The notes: a model not told the origin generated them from the sequence alone. Positions 7,820-17,101 are shown, counted from the stretch's first letter. The stretch is DNA of 64,000 nt from UBA1413 sp964552955 (GCA_964552955.1 CAZKIU010000002.1:1-64000), one strand, 5' to 3'. Translations and numbers: made by a program.

Positions 7820-10800
7820 TTAATTGAAAATATAGCGTAATCCGAACTGGATTCCGAAGACGCTGGAGGTAGTCATGCTATTGGTGAAGGTTTCCACCGG
7901 CAGTTTACCATTGACGTACGACATGGTATAGGTAGGCACGTTGTTGACGTTACCTGCTGAACGCAGAATAGCGCCGTTGGAGACGGTCAGGTTTTTAGCG
8001 ACCCCCCAGTCGGCTCCGTCCATGGCGCCGAAGTGGCGCAGGACAGTGCTGGCCAGGTTAGCGGCATTGAGGATGTCGGCGCTGATCTGGATCACGTTTT
8101 TCTGGCCTTTGACCATGACTTTGAAGTCCTGGAGCAGTTTGATGTCAAAACGGTTGTACCAGGGGAAGTAAGCCCCGTTGCGTTCGGCATATTCTCCTTT
8201 GTGTTTGCTCAGGTACTTGTCCTGCTCCACATAGCGGAAGAAGGCGTTGGCTTGCTCCTGGGCGGTATAGGTGACCGAACCGGCTTTTACGTCGACGAAT
8301 TTGATTTCAGAAGGATCCTTCGGAATATAGATCAGGTCGGCAGTGACGCCGTCGCCGTTGAAGTCATTACCATAGCGGTAGGAGAAGTTGCCAGCGTTAT
8401 AGCCGGAATAGTATACCGAGAAGGTGGTTGCGGCCATTTTCTGGGCGTACTCCAGCTTATAGGAGAGAGAGCCGACCACTTTATGCGGAGTAAGGTACTG
8501 CGAATAACTCAGGTCGAGGTCGTTCTGACCGCGGACCGATACGTTGTTGGACCAGGCGGAGGCGGCCTGTGACCCCGGGTTGCCGCTGATGTCCTTAGCC
8601 ATCGAGTAGGTGTAGGCGACCATACCTTCCAGGTTTTTCACCACGGGGAAGGTCAGCTGGGCGGTCAGGTTGTAGCTGTAACCCTGATCGGTATTTTCCA
8701 TCACCATGGCGTTGGAGATGGAGGAGACAATACGACGGCCGGCGGTAGTAGGAGTCCAGATCGGACGGTTATCGGGACCGTTGTAGGTCAGGGCCGGGTT
8801 GGAGGGAGCCAGGTTGGCATCACGCTGTACAATAGCGTTGATGTCTTTGGTATACAACCCTTCGAGGGTCAATACCATATCGAGCGGGAGCTTGACGTCG
8901 ACAGCCAGGTTGCTTCTCCACACCTGGGGCATTTTGAAGTCGGGGCTCACCGAGGCCAGAGACCCGGGGGCTACTTTACCGGCCGTGGTCGGGAACAGCG
9001 TGGTATTGGAAAGATGGAACTTGGGATCGGGATTGAAATCAAGGGTAGCCAGATGGGCGGTGTTGGTGATTTCGACCGTATTCTGGATCATCCCGCTGTT
9101 GGTAGGCTGGTTGGTGAAGAAGACAAAGGGAAGCCTTCCGGTGAAAATCCCGGTACCTCCACGCAGCTTCAGCGACTTGTCACCATTGACATCCCAGTTG
9201 AAGCCCACGCGAGGAGACCACAGCAGTTTGGAGGCGGGCCATTCGCCCAGGTTGAGTTTTTCACCATTGGCAAAGGTCAACGCGGAAACGGCCGGGTTGT
9301 CGGTCAGCTCGTTAAGATAAATGGGAAGATCCACGCGTACCCCGTAGGTCAGCTTGAAGTTTTCAGTCACATTGTAAATGTCCTGGAGGTAAGCCGAGAA
9401 CTGTCCAAAGTCCAGTTCAGCCATGGGTTTGTCTTCACCCTCAGTCAGCGAATAGGTGATCCCAAAGGCAATAGGCTGGCTGGCTCCGCCGTTGATATGG
9501 TCCTTGAAGGCGGCAAAATCCTTGAAACGATAGAAACTGGTTCCGTAACGCATGTAAGCATTTCCGAAATAGAGCTTCTCGAAGGAGGCCCCTGCCGTCA
9601 GGGTGTGTTTCCCAAGATAATAGGTGAAGTTATCGGTGAAGGTCAGCACATTGTTGATCACATCGTTGTTAAAGGTGAACAGCTCATAACCGGCACTCAT
9701 GTAGGAGTTTCCGTTGCCATCCCAGATGTCGATAAAGGGGAAGATAGAGCTGGGGCTGGTCCGTTTATCCCTGATTTTGGTATAGGTGGCCAGGAACTGG
9801 TTGGAGAATTTACCGCCGAAGTTGCTGTTCAATTCACCCACGAGTGAATTGACGGTATTCAGAAAACCGTAGTTGGTATTCTGGAAAGACATGGCATCCT
9901 TGCTGACGCGGTTGGAGGTAGCCCTCGGATTGGGAGCACTGTTGCCGTTGACGATCTGGTCGTTGCTGCTGCTCACGGTATTATACCTGACGGTGAGCTT
10001 GTGCTGTTCACTGATGTTCCAGTCGACGCGGGCCAGAATCTTATGGTTCTGGCTGGCAAAGGAGCCATAGCTTTCGTAGGGACCGGTTTCATAACCATAC
10101 TTGGATTTCAGCAGGCTGCTGAACTCTTCCAGGTCGCTGGCGGGAACACGGGTGACATTGCTGCCAGTGACTCCGCTGCGGGCGGCAAGATATTCCATTC
10201 CCGGGTAGGGCGAGTTTTCATATTCGCCATTCACGAAGAAGAAAAGCTTGTTCTTGATGATCGGTCCGCCCAAACGGCCTCCGATGATGGTCGTGGAGGT
10301 CTTGGCCGCATCGGGAAGCCGCTCGCTCCCAACATACCGGCCGTTCAGATTCTGGTCACGGTAATAGCTGTAGACCGACCCGCTGAAGGTGTTGTTACCG
10401 CTCTTGGTCACGGCATTGATCCCGGCACCGGTGAAATTGGCCTGCCTGACGTCGAACGGGGCAATATTGACCTGCACCTCCTCGATGGCATCGAGGGAGA
10501 TAGGCTGGGCATCACCACCCGGCATGTTATTGGTGCTGAGACCAAAATTGTTATTGAAGTTGGCACCGTCAATGTTGATGTTGTTCAGACGACCATCACG
10601 ACCGGCAAAAGCATTGCTTCCGCCCGATAAGGGCGACAACCGCGTGAAATCACTGATGCTCCGGCTGATGGAAGGCATGGTCGTAAGCACTTCGCTGCTG
10701 ATATTGGTAGCCGCACCGGTCTTGTCGGTGCCGAAGGCCGAAGGCTTCGCACCCACCACCAGCACTTCTCCTACATCCACCGTGCTCTCCTTCAGCGTGG

Positions 10801-11137
10801 AATTCAAAATGAAGGACTCACCCAAAAGAAGCGTGATCTCACTGTATTTCCCCGTAGAGTACCCAACAAATGAAATATCCACAGAATAGGGACCTCCGGG
10901 GCGCATCCCCTGGATGGTAAACCGCCCTTCACTGTTGGTAATGGTTCCATACTGGGTCCCCGATGGAGTATGGACAGCCACTACTGCCGCTCCCGGAAGC
11001 GCTTCACCTGAGTCGGAAATAACCCTTCCGCTCATCCCTGAAGTAGTCACCTGAGAATATGCTGCTGCCACCGAAATAAACAGGAACAGCATCATCACTG
11101 TTAGCTTTCTGACTTGTTTGTTCATACAAATTTTCAT
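7820..11137 (-). CDS. Oar-like TonB-dependent outer membrane receptor
   Basis: Very large outer-membrane protein of 1105 residues. It opens with a signal peptide (LTVMMLFLFISVAAAYSQ), then a carboxypeptidase-regulatory-like domain (MSGRVISDSGEALPGAAVV to about residue 115), a plug-like domain (SISDFTRLSPLSG, DGRLNNINIDGANFNN, ISLDAIEEVQV) and a very long barrel ending in Phe-Asn (FGLRYIFN). The plug lacks the glycine-rich RGG form of siderophore receptors and instead matches the Oar/cell-surface-protein group (NNFGLSTNNMPGG, GAGINAVTKSGNN). The start may be at 11137 or at a second ATG at 11125. It is monocistronic, with its own promoter and terminator. The ligand is unknown; some Oar-type proteins act in protein translocation or adhesion. 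Confidence 0.88.
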   Translation of the reverse strand: MKICMNKQVRKLTVMMLFLFISVAAAYSQVTTSGMSGRVISDSGEALPGAAVVAVHTPSGTQYGTITNSEGRFTIQGMRPGGPYSVDISFVGYSTGKYSEITLLLGESFILNSTLKESTVDVGEVLVVGAKPSAFGTDKTGAATNISSEVLTTMPSISRSISDFTRLSPLSGGSNAFAGRDGRLNNINIDGANFNNNFGLSTNNMPGGDAQPISLDAIEEVQVNIAPFDVRQANFTGAGINAVTKSGNNTFSGSVYSYYRDQNLNGRYVGSERLPDAAKTSTTIIGGRLGGPIIKNKLFFFVNGEYENSPYPGMEYLAARSGVTGSNVTRVPASDLEEFSSLLKSKYGYETGPYESYGSFASQNHKILARVDWNISEQHKLTVRYNTVSSSNDQIVNGNSAPNPRATSNRVSKDAMSFQNTNYGFLNTVNSLVGELNSNFGGKFSNQFLATYTKIRDKRTSPSSIFPFIDIWDGNGNSYMSAGYELFTFNNDVINNVLTFTDNFTYYLGKHTLTAGASFEKLYFGNAYMRYGTSFYRFKDFAAFKDHINGGASQPIAFGITYSLTEGEDKPMAELDFGQFSAYLQDIYNVTENFKLTYGVRVDLPIYLNELTDNPAVSALTFANGEKLNLGEWPASKLLWSPRVGFNWDVNGDKSLKLRGGTGIFTGRLPFVFFTNQPTNSGMIQNTVEITNTAHLATLDFNPDPKFHLSNTTLFPTTAGKVAPGSLASVSPDFKMPQVWRSNLAVDVKLPLDMVLTLEGLYTKDINAIVQRDANLAPSNPALTYNGPDNRPIWTPTTAGRRIVSSISNAMVMENTDQGYSYNLTAQLTFPVVKNLEGMVAYTYSMAKDISGNPGSQAASAWSNNVSVRGQNDLDLSYSQYLTPHKVVGSLSYKLEYAQKMAATTFSVYYSGYNAGNFSYRYGNDFNGDGVTADLIYIPKDPSEIKFVDVKAGSVTYTAQEQANAFFRYVEQDKYLSKHKGEYAERNGAYFPWYNRFDIKLLQDFKVMVKGQKNVIQISADILNAANLASTVLRHFGAMDGADWGVAKNLTVSNGAILRSAGNVNNVPTYTMSYVNGKLPVETFTNSMTTSSVFGIQFGLRYIFN

Positions 11138-11621
11138 TTTAAATTTTATGACGCAAAAATAGTTTTTGATTCCTTATTTTTTAATCAATTTTAACACTTA
11201 AACCCCTGAACATACGGCTTCTTCTCTCTCCAGTGCCTGAAAAACTTCGCCCATAACAGGATAAAATCACTTCATCATACTGTATTTCAAAAGCTTAAAT
11301 CGATTTTACATCAGGTCACTTGTATGCACTTTAAATGTAGAATTTATCAAAAATGTAACCACTGATTTCTCTCTTAAAGATATAACCAGTTATCAACAAA
11401 TTATCAAACTTTTTCACTATACGGGCAAGGCCCGCTCCTATTGAAACAAACCTGGCTGGAACAGGCTGAAAAGGAACTGACAGGAAGTGAAAAGAAGAAG
11501 ATTTGACAGGAACAGGCCCTCAGGAATCGGACAGGATAAAACGATTGATAATCTGACCGGTAGTGCCTGTGTAGAAACGGCGGGAGCCGTTAAAGATGCG
11601 CCTGCTCCGGAATCCATGCAC
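11138..11621. other. Intergenic region Oar-like gene / dnaG
   Basis: A 484-bp stretch. The left quarter holds the receptor promoter (11154-11188). The rest is AT-rich with no convincing open frame, hairpin or repeat. It includes one sequence resembling a DnaA box (11390-11398), which alone is not significant. Confidence 0.6.
11154..11188 (-). promoter_or_regulatory. Candidate promoter of the Oar-like receptor
   Basis: On the minus strand a TTG (11188-11186) and a TATTTTTG (11161-11154, matching TAnnTTTG) are 24 nt apart. That is at the long end of the Bacteroidota -33/-7 spacing. The start codon follows within 16-30 nt. Confidence 0.5.
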
Positions 11622-13565
11622 TCAGTTGATGGTTCTGTTGCCCAGTTTGTCAGAAAGGCTTTTTTCAGCCTTTTTCAGGTTTTGGATTTTGGCCAGTAGT
11701 TCAAAGAGACGCTCGTCATCGTTCAATTTATGAACCACCCCGATTTCTTCCTCCAGTTTTAGATGCATCTCTTTGATTTTCATCAATTTGAATTCATAAA
11801 AAATCCGGGGTACCAACCAATCCAGAATTTCGCTCTCCTTTTCCGTGAAGGCCCCGGCTTTGTTCCACCGTTTGCTCTCCACCCATTTTTCGGCCAGCAA
11901 GGTACTGGCCATCTGACTCACTGCTTCGTCGGGGTGGTAGATGAAATACCTTTCGGGTTGAAACGTGGGGTCCCCGATTCTTTCGGCCGTCTCCTCCACG
12001 ATGGTTTTGAATACAGGCTTATCCGATATGATCTCGTCTTCCTTGAGCCCGGAAATCAGAAATTCCCCCACGGTGATGATTTCCGGTTTTCCGGGGTGTT
12101 CACCTTCACGTTCAAAGAGAGGGGTGTTGCAATACCGGAGCAGGAAACGGAGCAGTTCCATCTCCTGAGTGGTCAGTTCCTCCGGGGTGGTTTCGGTAAT
12201 CCGGGGAGGCCGGGGGCTTCTAACAGGAGCCACGGCAGGAAGGGGCGTTCCGGCCACTCCCGACCGGTTGCTGAGGATCTTGCGCACTTCGCTGTAGAGG
12301 AGGGCTTCTTCCACATCGAGCTGACGGCTGCATTCCCTGATATAGACCGAACGGGCGACCGGGTCGGGAATCACCGCTACGGAGCGGATCACCTCGCTGA
12401 TCAGCCGGGCCCTGGCCATCGGATCGCTGCCTGCCTCTCGCAACAAAAGGGTGGTCTTAAACCGGATAAAATCGGTCTCGTTCTCACTGATGAACTTCAG
12501 CAGTTCTGAGGAGCTGTGTTTTCGGGCAAAGGAATCGGGGTCCTCCCCCTGTGGCAGCAACAGCACCTTAACATTCATGCCCTCCTCGAGCACCAGGTCG
12601 ATACCGCGCAGGGAGGCTTTAATGCCTGCCTCATCGCCGTCGTAAAGAATCGTTATGTTGGAAGAGAACCTGCGAATCAGCCTGATCTGGTCGTGCGTCA
12701 GGGCTGTGCCAGAAGAGGCCACCACATTCTCAATGCCCGACTGGTGAAGCGAGAGTACGTCGGTATAACCTTCCACCAGGAAACATTTGTCGGCACGGGC
12801 AATCTCCCTTTTGGCATGGAAGATCCCGTAAACTATCCTGCTCTTGTGGTAAATCTCCGATTCGGGAGAGTTGAGGTATTTGGCGGTATCGGGTTTACTG
12901 ATCAGGATGCGCCCCCCGAAACCGGTCACCCGCCCCGCAATATTATGGATGGGAAACATCACCCGGCCACCAAACCGGTCCCGGATCCACTCCTCCCTCC
13001 TGATGGTCAGTCCCGTTTTCTCCAGATACTCCATCCGGTACCCCTCCTTCTGCGCCGCTTCCGTAAAGGTGCTTTTTCCATCGGGGCAGTATCCGAGTTC
13101 AAACTTACGGATGATATCGTCACGGAATCCCCGCTCCCGGAAATAGCTGAGTCCTACCTGCCTTCCTTCGGGTTCCTCCCATAAATAACGTGAGAAATAT
13201 TTCTGCGCGAAACCCGATACGATCATCATGCTCTCCCGGTCGTCCTTTTGCTGCTTCTCCTCCTCCGACTCCTCTTTTTCGACCACATCGATATGGAATT
13301 TGCGGGCCAGGTATTTGAGGGCTTCCGGATAGGTAAGGCTCTCATGCTCCATGATGAAATTAACAGCAGTTCCCCCCTTGCCGCAACCAAAACACTTGAA
13401 GATGCCCTTGGAGGGGGACACCGTGAATGAGGGGGTTTTCTCGTTATGGAAAGGACACAATCCCAGATAGTTGACACCTCGTTTCTTCAATACTACGAAA
13501 TCGGAAACCACTTCTGTGATCTCAGCGGCATCGAGGATGCGTTCAATGGTTACCTGGTCGATCAT
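11622..13565 (-). CDS. dnaG: DNA primase
   Basis: Synthesises RNA primers at the replication fork in association with DnaB helicase. All domains of the 647-residue protein are readable. The CHC2 zinc ribbon has Cys37, His40, Cys58 and Cys61 (CPFHNEKTPSF, CFGCGKGG). The RNA polymerase/TOPRIM core carries VEGYTDVLSLHQSG at about residue 265 and YDGDEAG at about 310. The C-terminal helicase-binding region is less conserved and Glu/Lys-rich. The start MIDQVTIERILDAAEI matches the family N-terminus exactly. A perfect TACTTTTG element ends 5 nt before the ATG, so the message may be leaderless. It is monocistronic here and not in the classic rpsU-dnaG-rpoD operon. Confidence 0.97.
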   Translation of the reverse strand: MIDQVTIERILDAAEITEVVSDFVVLKKRGVNYLGLCPFHNEKTPSFTVSPSKGIFKCFGCGKGGTAVNFIMEHESLTYPEALKYLARKFHIDVVEKEESEEEKQQKDDRESMMIVSGFAQKYFSRYLWEEPEGRQVGLSYFRERGFRDDIIRKFELGYCPDGKSTFTEAAQKEGYRMEYLEKTGLTIRREEWIRDRFGGRVMFPIHNIAGRVTGFGGRILISKPDTAKYLNSPESEIYHKSRIVYGIFHAKREIARADKCFLVEGYTDVLSLHQSGIENVVASSGTALTHDQIRLIRRFSSNITILYDGDEAGIKASLRGIDLVLEEGMNVKVLLLPQGEDPDSFARKHSSSELLKFISENETDFIRFKTTLLLREAGSDPMARARLISEVIRSVAVIPDPVARSVYIRECSRQLDVEEALLYSEVRKILSNRSGVAGTPLPAVAPVRSPRPPRITETTPEELTTQEMELLRFLLRYCNTPLFEREGEHPGKPEIITVGEFLISGLKEDEIISDKPVFKTIVEETAERIGDPTFQPERYFIYHPDEAVSQMASTLLAEKWVESKRWNKAGAFTEKESEILDWLVPRIFYEFKLMKIKEMHLKLEEEIGVVHKLNDDERLFELLAKIQNLKKAEKSLSDKLGNRTIN

Positions 13566-13569
13566 GGTG

Positions 13570-13577
13570 CAAAAGTA
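13570..13577 (-). promoter_or_regulatory. Candidate dnaG -7 element
   Basis: TACTTTTG on the minus strand matches TAnnTTTG, and only CACC separates it from the dnaG ATG. Transcription would begin at or a base or two before the start codon. No clear -33 element was seen. Confidence 0.5.
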
Positions 13578-13776
13578 AAAAATAAGATCCGCCTTTTGAG
13601 GAAATCAGCGCCGGAACATCTATTTTTAGAATCTTCAATCCATGGGAAAAAATACCCCGGCTCATCTGCACCAGGGCACACCATGAAAACCGGATTGAAG
13701 CCACGGAGGAATCCCTGGAATTGCCGGTACTGCCGGAGAGGTTCATTGAAATCCAATATACTTTATATCTCAGTTT

Positions 13777-14391
13777 ATGAACAAGAAAACCATAACGATC
13801 CTAGTCTTTCTGCTGGTAACGCTCACGGCAGGGGCCCAGCGTTTTGAGGGGGGTATCCTGGCTGGCTTTAATGGCACCCAGGTAGAAGGGGATTCCTATA
13901 AGGGATACCACAAGCCCGGGGCTCTGGCCGGATTATGGGTGCAGACCGACCTGGCACCGGCGGTTTTCGCGGGTTTCGAACTTAAATATGCCCAGAAGGG
14001 GGCCCGCAACCGTCAGGATCCCAAAAACCCCGTCCCAGAGAAATACATCATGCGCCTGGGATACATCGATATGCCGGTCTACGCCGGATTCCGCAGCAGC
14101 GACCGCATCTCGGTGATCGGCGGGGTCTCCTTCGGCTATCTGGTCCATTCGGTAGAAATCAATGAAAACGGCCCTTTCCCCCCGGAAGACCAGAAACCCT
14201 TCAATGACCTCGACCTCCAGCCTTTCCTGGGTTTTCAGTTCGACCTCCTGGAGCAGCTTAAACTAGACCTGCGACTGGCCTATTCCGTTCTTCCGGTGAG
14301 GGGAAAACCCGACAACGACCTGTGGTACTGGCGCCAGAACCAGTTCAACAACGTGATCTCCATGGCCCTCTATTACCGCCTCGACCGGTGA
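13777..14391 (+). CDS. PorT-like outer membrane beta-barrel protein
   Basis: Predicted outer-membrane barrel of 204 residues. The signal peptide is MNKKTITILVFLLVTLTAGAQ. The mature part starts RFEGGILAGFNGTQV and alternates amphipathic strands with polar turns, as in the PorT/OMP_b-brl_2 family of Bacteroidota (GYIDMPVYAGFRSSDRI, GVSFGYLVHS, LDLQPFLGFQFD). Length and strand pattern suggest an eight-stranded barrel. It is transcribed alone, divergent from dnaG. PorT itself is tied to type IX secretion, but most members have no known role, and nothing here supports a specific one. Confidence 0.75.
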   Translation: MNKKTITILVFLLVTLTAGAQRFEGGILAGFNGTQVEGDSYKGYHKPGALAGLWVQTDLAPAVFAGFELKYAQKGARNRQDPKNPVPEKYIMRLGYIDMPVYAGFRSSDRISVIGGVSFGYLVHSVEINENGPFPPEDQKPFNDLDLQPFLGFQFDLLEQLKLDLRLAYSVLPVRGKPDNDLWYWRQNQFNNVISMALYYRLDR

Positions 14392-14566
14392 CCGGCCCGA
14401 TAGCCCCGTCGCGCCCCGCTGAAAGCCGCCCTCCTGCCCGAAGCAGTGTAAAGTTGGCGCTTCATTAGCCCTCTTTCTCTTCCCGAGGGTGTTGGAAAAA
14501 CAATGGAACCAGATGACGGTGGCCTTTATTGCAGGAGTTAACTAACATAAAGAAAAGCGTTTACCC

Positions 14567-15130
14567 ATGAGCAAACGGAAAATAGTTGTAGCGGTGACCG
14601 GGGCCAGTGGCGCCCTTTATGCCCGGCTTCTTTTAAAACGGCTCTTCACCCTCAGAGAGCAGTTGCAGGAAGTAGGGGTGATCTTCTCGGCCAATGCCAC
14701 AGAGATATGGAAATATGAGGCAGGGGAATCCTTTAACGCGGTACCCCCCTTCAAAATCTATGAGCGGAATGACTTCTATGCCCCTTTTGCCTCTGGCTCC
14801 TCCTCCTTCGATACCCTGATCGTTTGTCCCTGCTCGGCCGGGATCCTGGGGCGCATAGCCGGGGGCATCTCCGATGACCTGATCACCCGGGCGGCCGATG
14901 TGATGCTTAAGGAGCGGCGACGGCTGATCCTGGTCCCCCGCGAAACCCCCTTTAACCTCATCCATATCGAGAACATGAAAACCATCACCCTGGCCGGAGG
15001 AGTCATCTGTCCTGCCATTCCCTCCTTTTACTCCCGCCCCCAAACCCTGGAGGAAGCTGCCATGACGGTCATCGACCGCGTGCTCACCCTGGCAGGATTC
15101 CACCACGACGGCTTCCGGTGGAACGAATAA
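14567..15130 (+). CDS. ubiX: UbiX-type flavin prenyltransferase
   Basis: Makes prenylated FMN, the cofactor of UbiD-type decarboxylases, by attaching dimethylallyl phosphate to FMN. The 187-residue length is typical. Readable motifs are the nucleotide-binding VVAVTGASGALYARLL at residues 6-21, CPCSAGILGRIAGGISDDLITRAADV at about 87-112, and the dimethylallyl-binding LILVPRETPFNLIHIENM at about 121-138. No ubiD neighbour is in the window. Bacteroidota commonly use UbiX for menaquinone or aromatic metabolism, but the partner cannot be named from here. Confidence 0.92.
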   Translation: MSKRKIVVAVTGASGALYARLLLKRLFTLREQLQEVGVIFSANATEIWKYEAGESFNAVPPFKIYERNDFYAPFASGSSSFDTLIVCPCSAGILGRIAGGISDDLITRAADVMLKERRRLILVPRETPFNLIHIENMKTITLAGGVICPAIPSFYSRPQTLEEAAMTVIDRVLTLAGFHHDGFRWNE

Positions 15131-15154
15131 AAAAAGGGAGTGATTACCACTCCC
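15129..15154 (-). terminator. Bidirectional terminator between ubiX and the ACP-like gene
   Basis: GGGAGTG (15136-15142) and CACTCCC (15148-15154) form a perfect 7-bp stem with a 5-nt loop. The A-run at 15129-15135 gives a T-run on the minus strand, ideal for ending the ACP-like transcript. A T-rich stretch on the plus side may serve ubiX as well. Confidence 0.8.
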
Positions 15155-15183
15155 CTTCTCCTCTTTTTTAATAAATGATCCTG

Positions 15184-15426
15184 TCAGGCCGTCTGACCCA
15201 ACAATCTGATCGTGTCATTGACGTAATGCAGCTTCCTGAGCTGCTCATCTTCCACATCTACCTTGAAAATGGTCTCAAAAAAGTAGGTGAAGATGGTCCA
15301 GTCGGTGGAATCAAAATGAAGATCATCCTGGAAGCTCGCTTCCAGGGATATATCCTCCTTCCGAACCCCCGTTTTGCGCAAAACCCTGTATAGGTTTCTC
15401 CGGACGGTTTTGATCTCCATATTCAT
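15184..15426 (-). CDS. Acyl carrier protein-like protein
   Basis: Small acidic-tailed protein of about 80 residues with the helix pattern of acyl carrier proteins. The phosphopantetheine attachment motif appears as DLHFDSTDWTIF, with the Ser conserved, instead of the usual DSL. The helix III/IV region is EDEQLRKLHYVNDTIRLL. The ORF extends 23 codons upstream, but that part is unlike an ACP, so the ATG at 15426 (or 15420) is preferred. It stands alone with no ketosynthase, ligase or other fatty-acid gene nearby, and the helix II core is unusually aromatic (YFFE). Probably a specialised carrier protein. The partner enzyme is unknown. Confidence 0.65.
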   Translation of the reverse strand: MNMEIKTVRRNLYRVLRKTGVRKEDISLEASFQDDLHFDSTDWTIFTYFFETIFKVDVEDEQLRKLHYVNDTIRLLGQTA

Positions 15427-15576
15427 GCTTGTAACTTTGCCGATTCGTTTTAAACAGCAATCGAATAAATGAATTTTCGGGTCAAATATATTCATTTTTA
15501 ATAAACCGCTTCATTACTTAATAGTATTTAACCTAAGGAGTTCAGATTCAGATAAGATTGAAGTAATGCACAAAGG

Positions 15577-16134
15577 TCAGTGGTTCAGCAGGTGTTCCAG
15601 CCACTCCCGTTTCAGGAGGCTATAGACCTTAAGGTTGAAAAAGCGATCGGTATGGTATTCTCCTTCTCTTTCGGTTCCCTCGGCGGAAAAACCAAGTCGT
15701 TCGGGGATGGCGGCACTCCGGAGGTTTCCTTCCGCTACTTTGATCTGCAACCGGTTGAAATTGAGATTCCGGAAGCCATAATTGATCAATTTGTCCACGC
15801 TCCGGCTCATCAATCCCCGGCCTTCCATTTTTTCGATCAGCCAATACCCGATTTCAGCCCGGTGGTTGATGAAATCCATCTCCTTAAATCCTACCAGTCC
15901 GGCAAAATCTCCCCTGAACCAGATCGTATACACCTCGTTCCGGATTTTCTCAGGGGGTGAAAGGAGCATTTTGATGTATTGCCGGGAATCCTGAAGGGTA
16001 CGGGTCTGGTCGACAAAGGGCAGCCAGCGACGGAGAAAAATGCGGTTCCGGTCAATGGCCTCGAAGACCGTTTCAGCATGGCTCATTCTGATCAGTTCCA
16101 GGTGGGTATAGTCGTCGATCTGCAGGTATTCCAT
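15577..16134 (-). CDS. GNAT-family N-acetyltransferase (RimJ/RimL-like)
   Basis: Cytoplasmic acetyltransferase of 185 residues resembling RimL and other N-terminal or spermidine acetyltransferases. The core fold is visible: IWFRGDFAGLVGFKEMD (strand 4), AEIGYWLIEKMEGRGLMSRSVDKLINYGF (motif A with the acetyl-CoA pyrophosphate loop, residues about 93-121) and NLNFNRLQIKVAEGNLRSAAIPERLGF (motif B). The target could be a ribosomal protein or a small amine. It shares a divergent intergenic region with the cyclophilin gene. Confidence 0.88.
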   Translation of the reverse strand: MEYLQIDDYTHLELIRMSHAETVFEAIDRNRIFLRRWLPFVDQTRTLQDSRQYIKMLLSPPEKIRNEVYTIWFRGDFAGLVGFKEMDFINHRAEIGYWLIEKMEGRGLMSRSVDKLINYGFRNLNFNRLQIKVAEGNLRSAAIPERLGFSAEGTEREGEYHTDRFFNLKVYSLLKREWLEHLLNH

Positions 16135-16147
16135 AAGAGATCTTTTT

Positions 16148-16155
16148 TAACTTTG
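16148..16155 (+). promoter_or_regulatory. Candidate -7 element of the cyclophilin gene
   Basis: TAACTTTG matches TAnnTTTG. Transcription would begin near 16160, which favours the start codon at 16189 over the in-frame ATG at 16162. No TTG was found at the -33 position. Confidence 0.4.
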
Positions 16156-16188
16156 CGTTAAATGTTGAGAATAACAAAAATAGCTTTT

Positions 16189-17010
16189 ATGAGATTGAAA
16201 CTGTTGTTAGGGATGGCTTTTCTGTTGGTGTGGGGTACTTCCTGCAGTCAGAAGAGTGGTGTGGGTCAGGGGCCGGTGGTGATCATTGAAACGCCGGAAG
16301 GTGATATCAGACTCAGGTTGTATAATGAAACCCCGCTGCACCGCGACAATTTTCTGAAGCTGGCCCGTGAGGGGTATTATGACGGGGTTTTGTTTCACCG
16401 GGTGATCCGTGAATTCATGATTCAGGCGGGAGATCCAGACTCCAGGAAGGCTCAGCCGGGGGTTCAGTTGGGCAACGGCGGGCCCGGGTATACCGTACCG
16501 GCGGAGATTGTTCCGGGGTTGTTTCATAAAAAGGGGGCCCTGGCAGCTGCCCGCCTGGGTGACCAGGTCAACCCGCAGAAAGCTTCCAGTGGATCGCAGT
16601 TTTACCTCGTCGAAGGCAAGATATGGCGCCCCGGCGAACTCGATACCCTCGAAAACCGCCTGGTGGCCAACCTGCAGCAATCGATCCTCAGGCAGGTCAT
16701 CACCCCCGCCCAGGAAGAACTCAACAAATACCGCCAGGAGAACAACCAGCAAGCCTTCAATGAGCGGGTAGCCGTTCTGCAGGCCCGGGCCGACAGTCTC
16801 TTTCAGGCGGCCCCTAAGCCCTCCTTCTCTGAGGCCCAGCGTCAGGCCTACACTACCATAGGTGGATCGCCCCACCTTGATGGCGGGTATACCGTCTTCG
16901 GGGAGGTCATTGAAGGACTGGAGGTGATCGCGAAAATCTCGGCTGTTCAGACCGATGGTGCCAACCGTCCGCTGAAAGATATGCCCATTAAGGTTAAGGT
17001 AATAGACTAA
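16189..17010 (+). CDS. Cyclophilin-type peptidyl-prolyl isomerase lipoprotein
   Basis: Catalyses cis-trans isomerisation of prolyl bonds in the periplasm or at the outer membrane. The start at 16189 gives a signal peptide with lipobox WGTSC (Cys19). The upstream in-frame ATG (16162) would add nine residues. Cyclophilin motifs are clear: IETPEGDIRLRLYNETPLHRDNFLKLAREGYYDGVLFHRVIREFMIQAGDP spans the first half in segments, then SSGSQFYLV and FGEVIEGLEVIAKI. An insertion of about 80 residues (roughly 153-230, Gln/Glu-rich, partly helical) splits the core between the SQFY and GGYTVFGEV segments. Cyclophilins of Bacteroidota often carry such inserts. Confidence 0.9.
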   Translation: MRLKLLLGMAFLLVWGTSCSQKSGVGQGPVVIIETPEGDIRLRLYNETPLHRDNFLKLAREGYYDGVLFHRVIREFMIQAGDPDSRKAQPGVQLGNGGPGYTVPAEIVPGLFHKKGALAAARLGDQVNPQKASSGSQFYLVEGKIWRPGELDTLENRLVANLQQSILRQVITPAQEELNKYRQENNQQAFNERVAVLQARADSLFQAAPKPSFSEAQRQAYTTIGGSPHLDGGYTVFGEVIEGLEVIAKISAVQTDGANRPLKDMPIKVKVID

Positions 17011-17101
17011 GAGAGCGGCGCCTTCCCCTCCGGGAAGAAGGCGTGTTGGGGTGAACGTAGGGCTTCCGGAGATCAGAAAGGGAACGGCTCCGGGGTGTCA
17101 A

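Noticed and set aside
11390..11398. TTATCAACA resembling a DnaA box near dnaG
   Set aside because: A single site one mismatch from consensus, with no cluster, no AT-rich unwinding pattern beside it and no dnaA gene. Not evidence for an origin.
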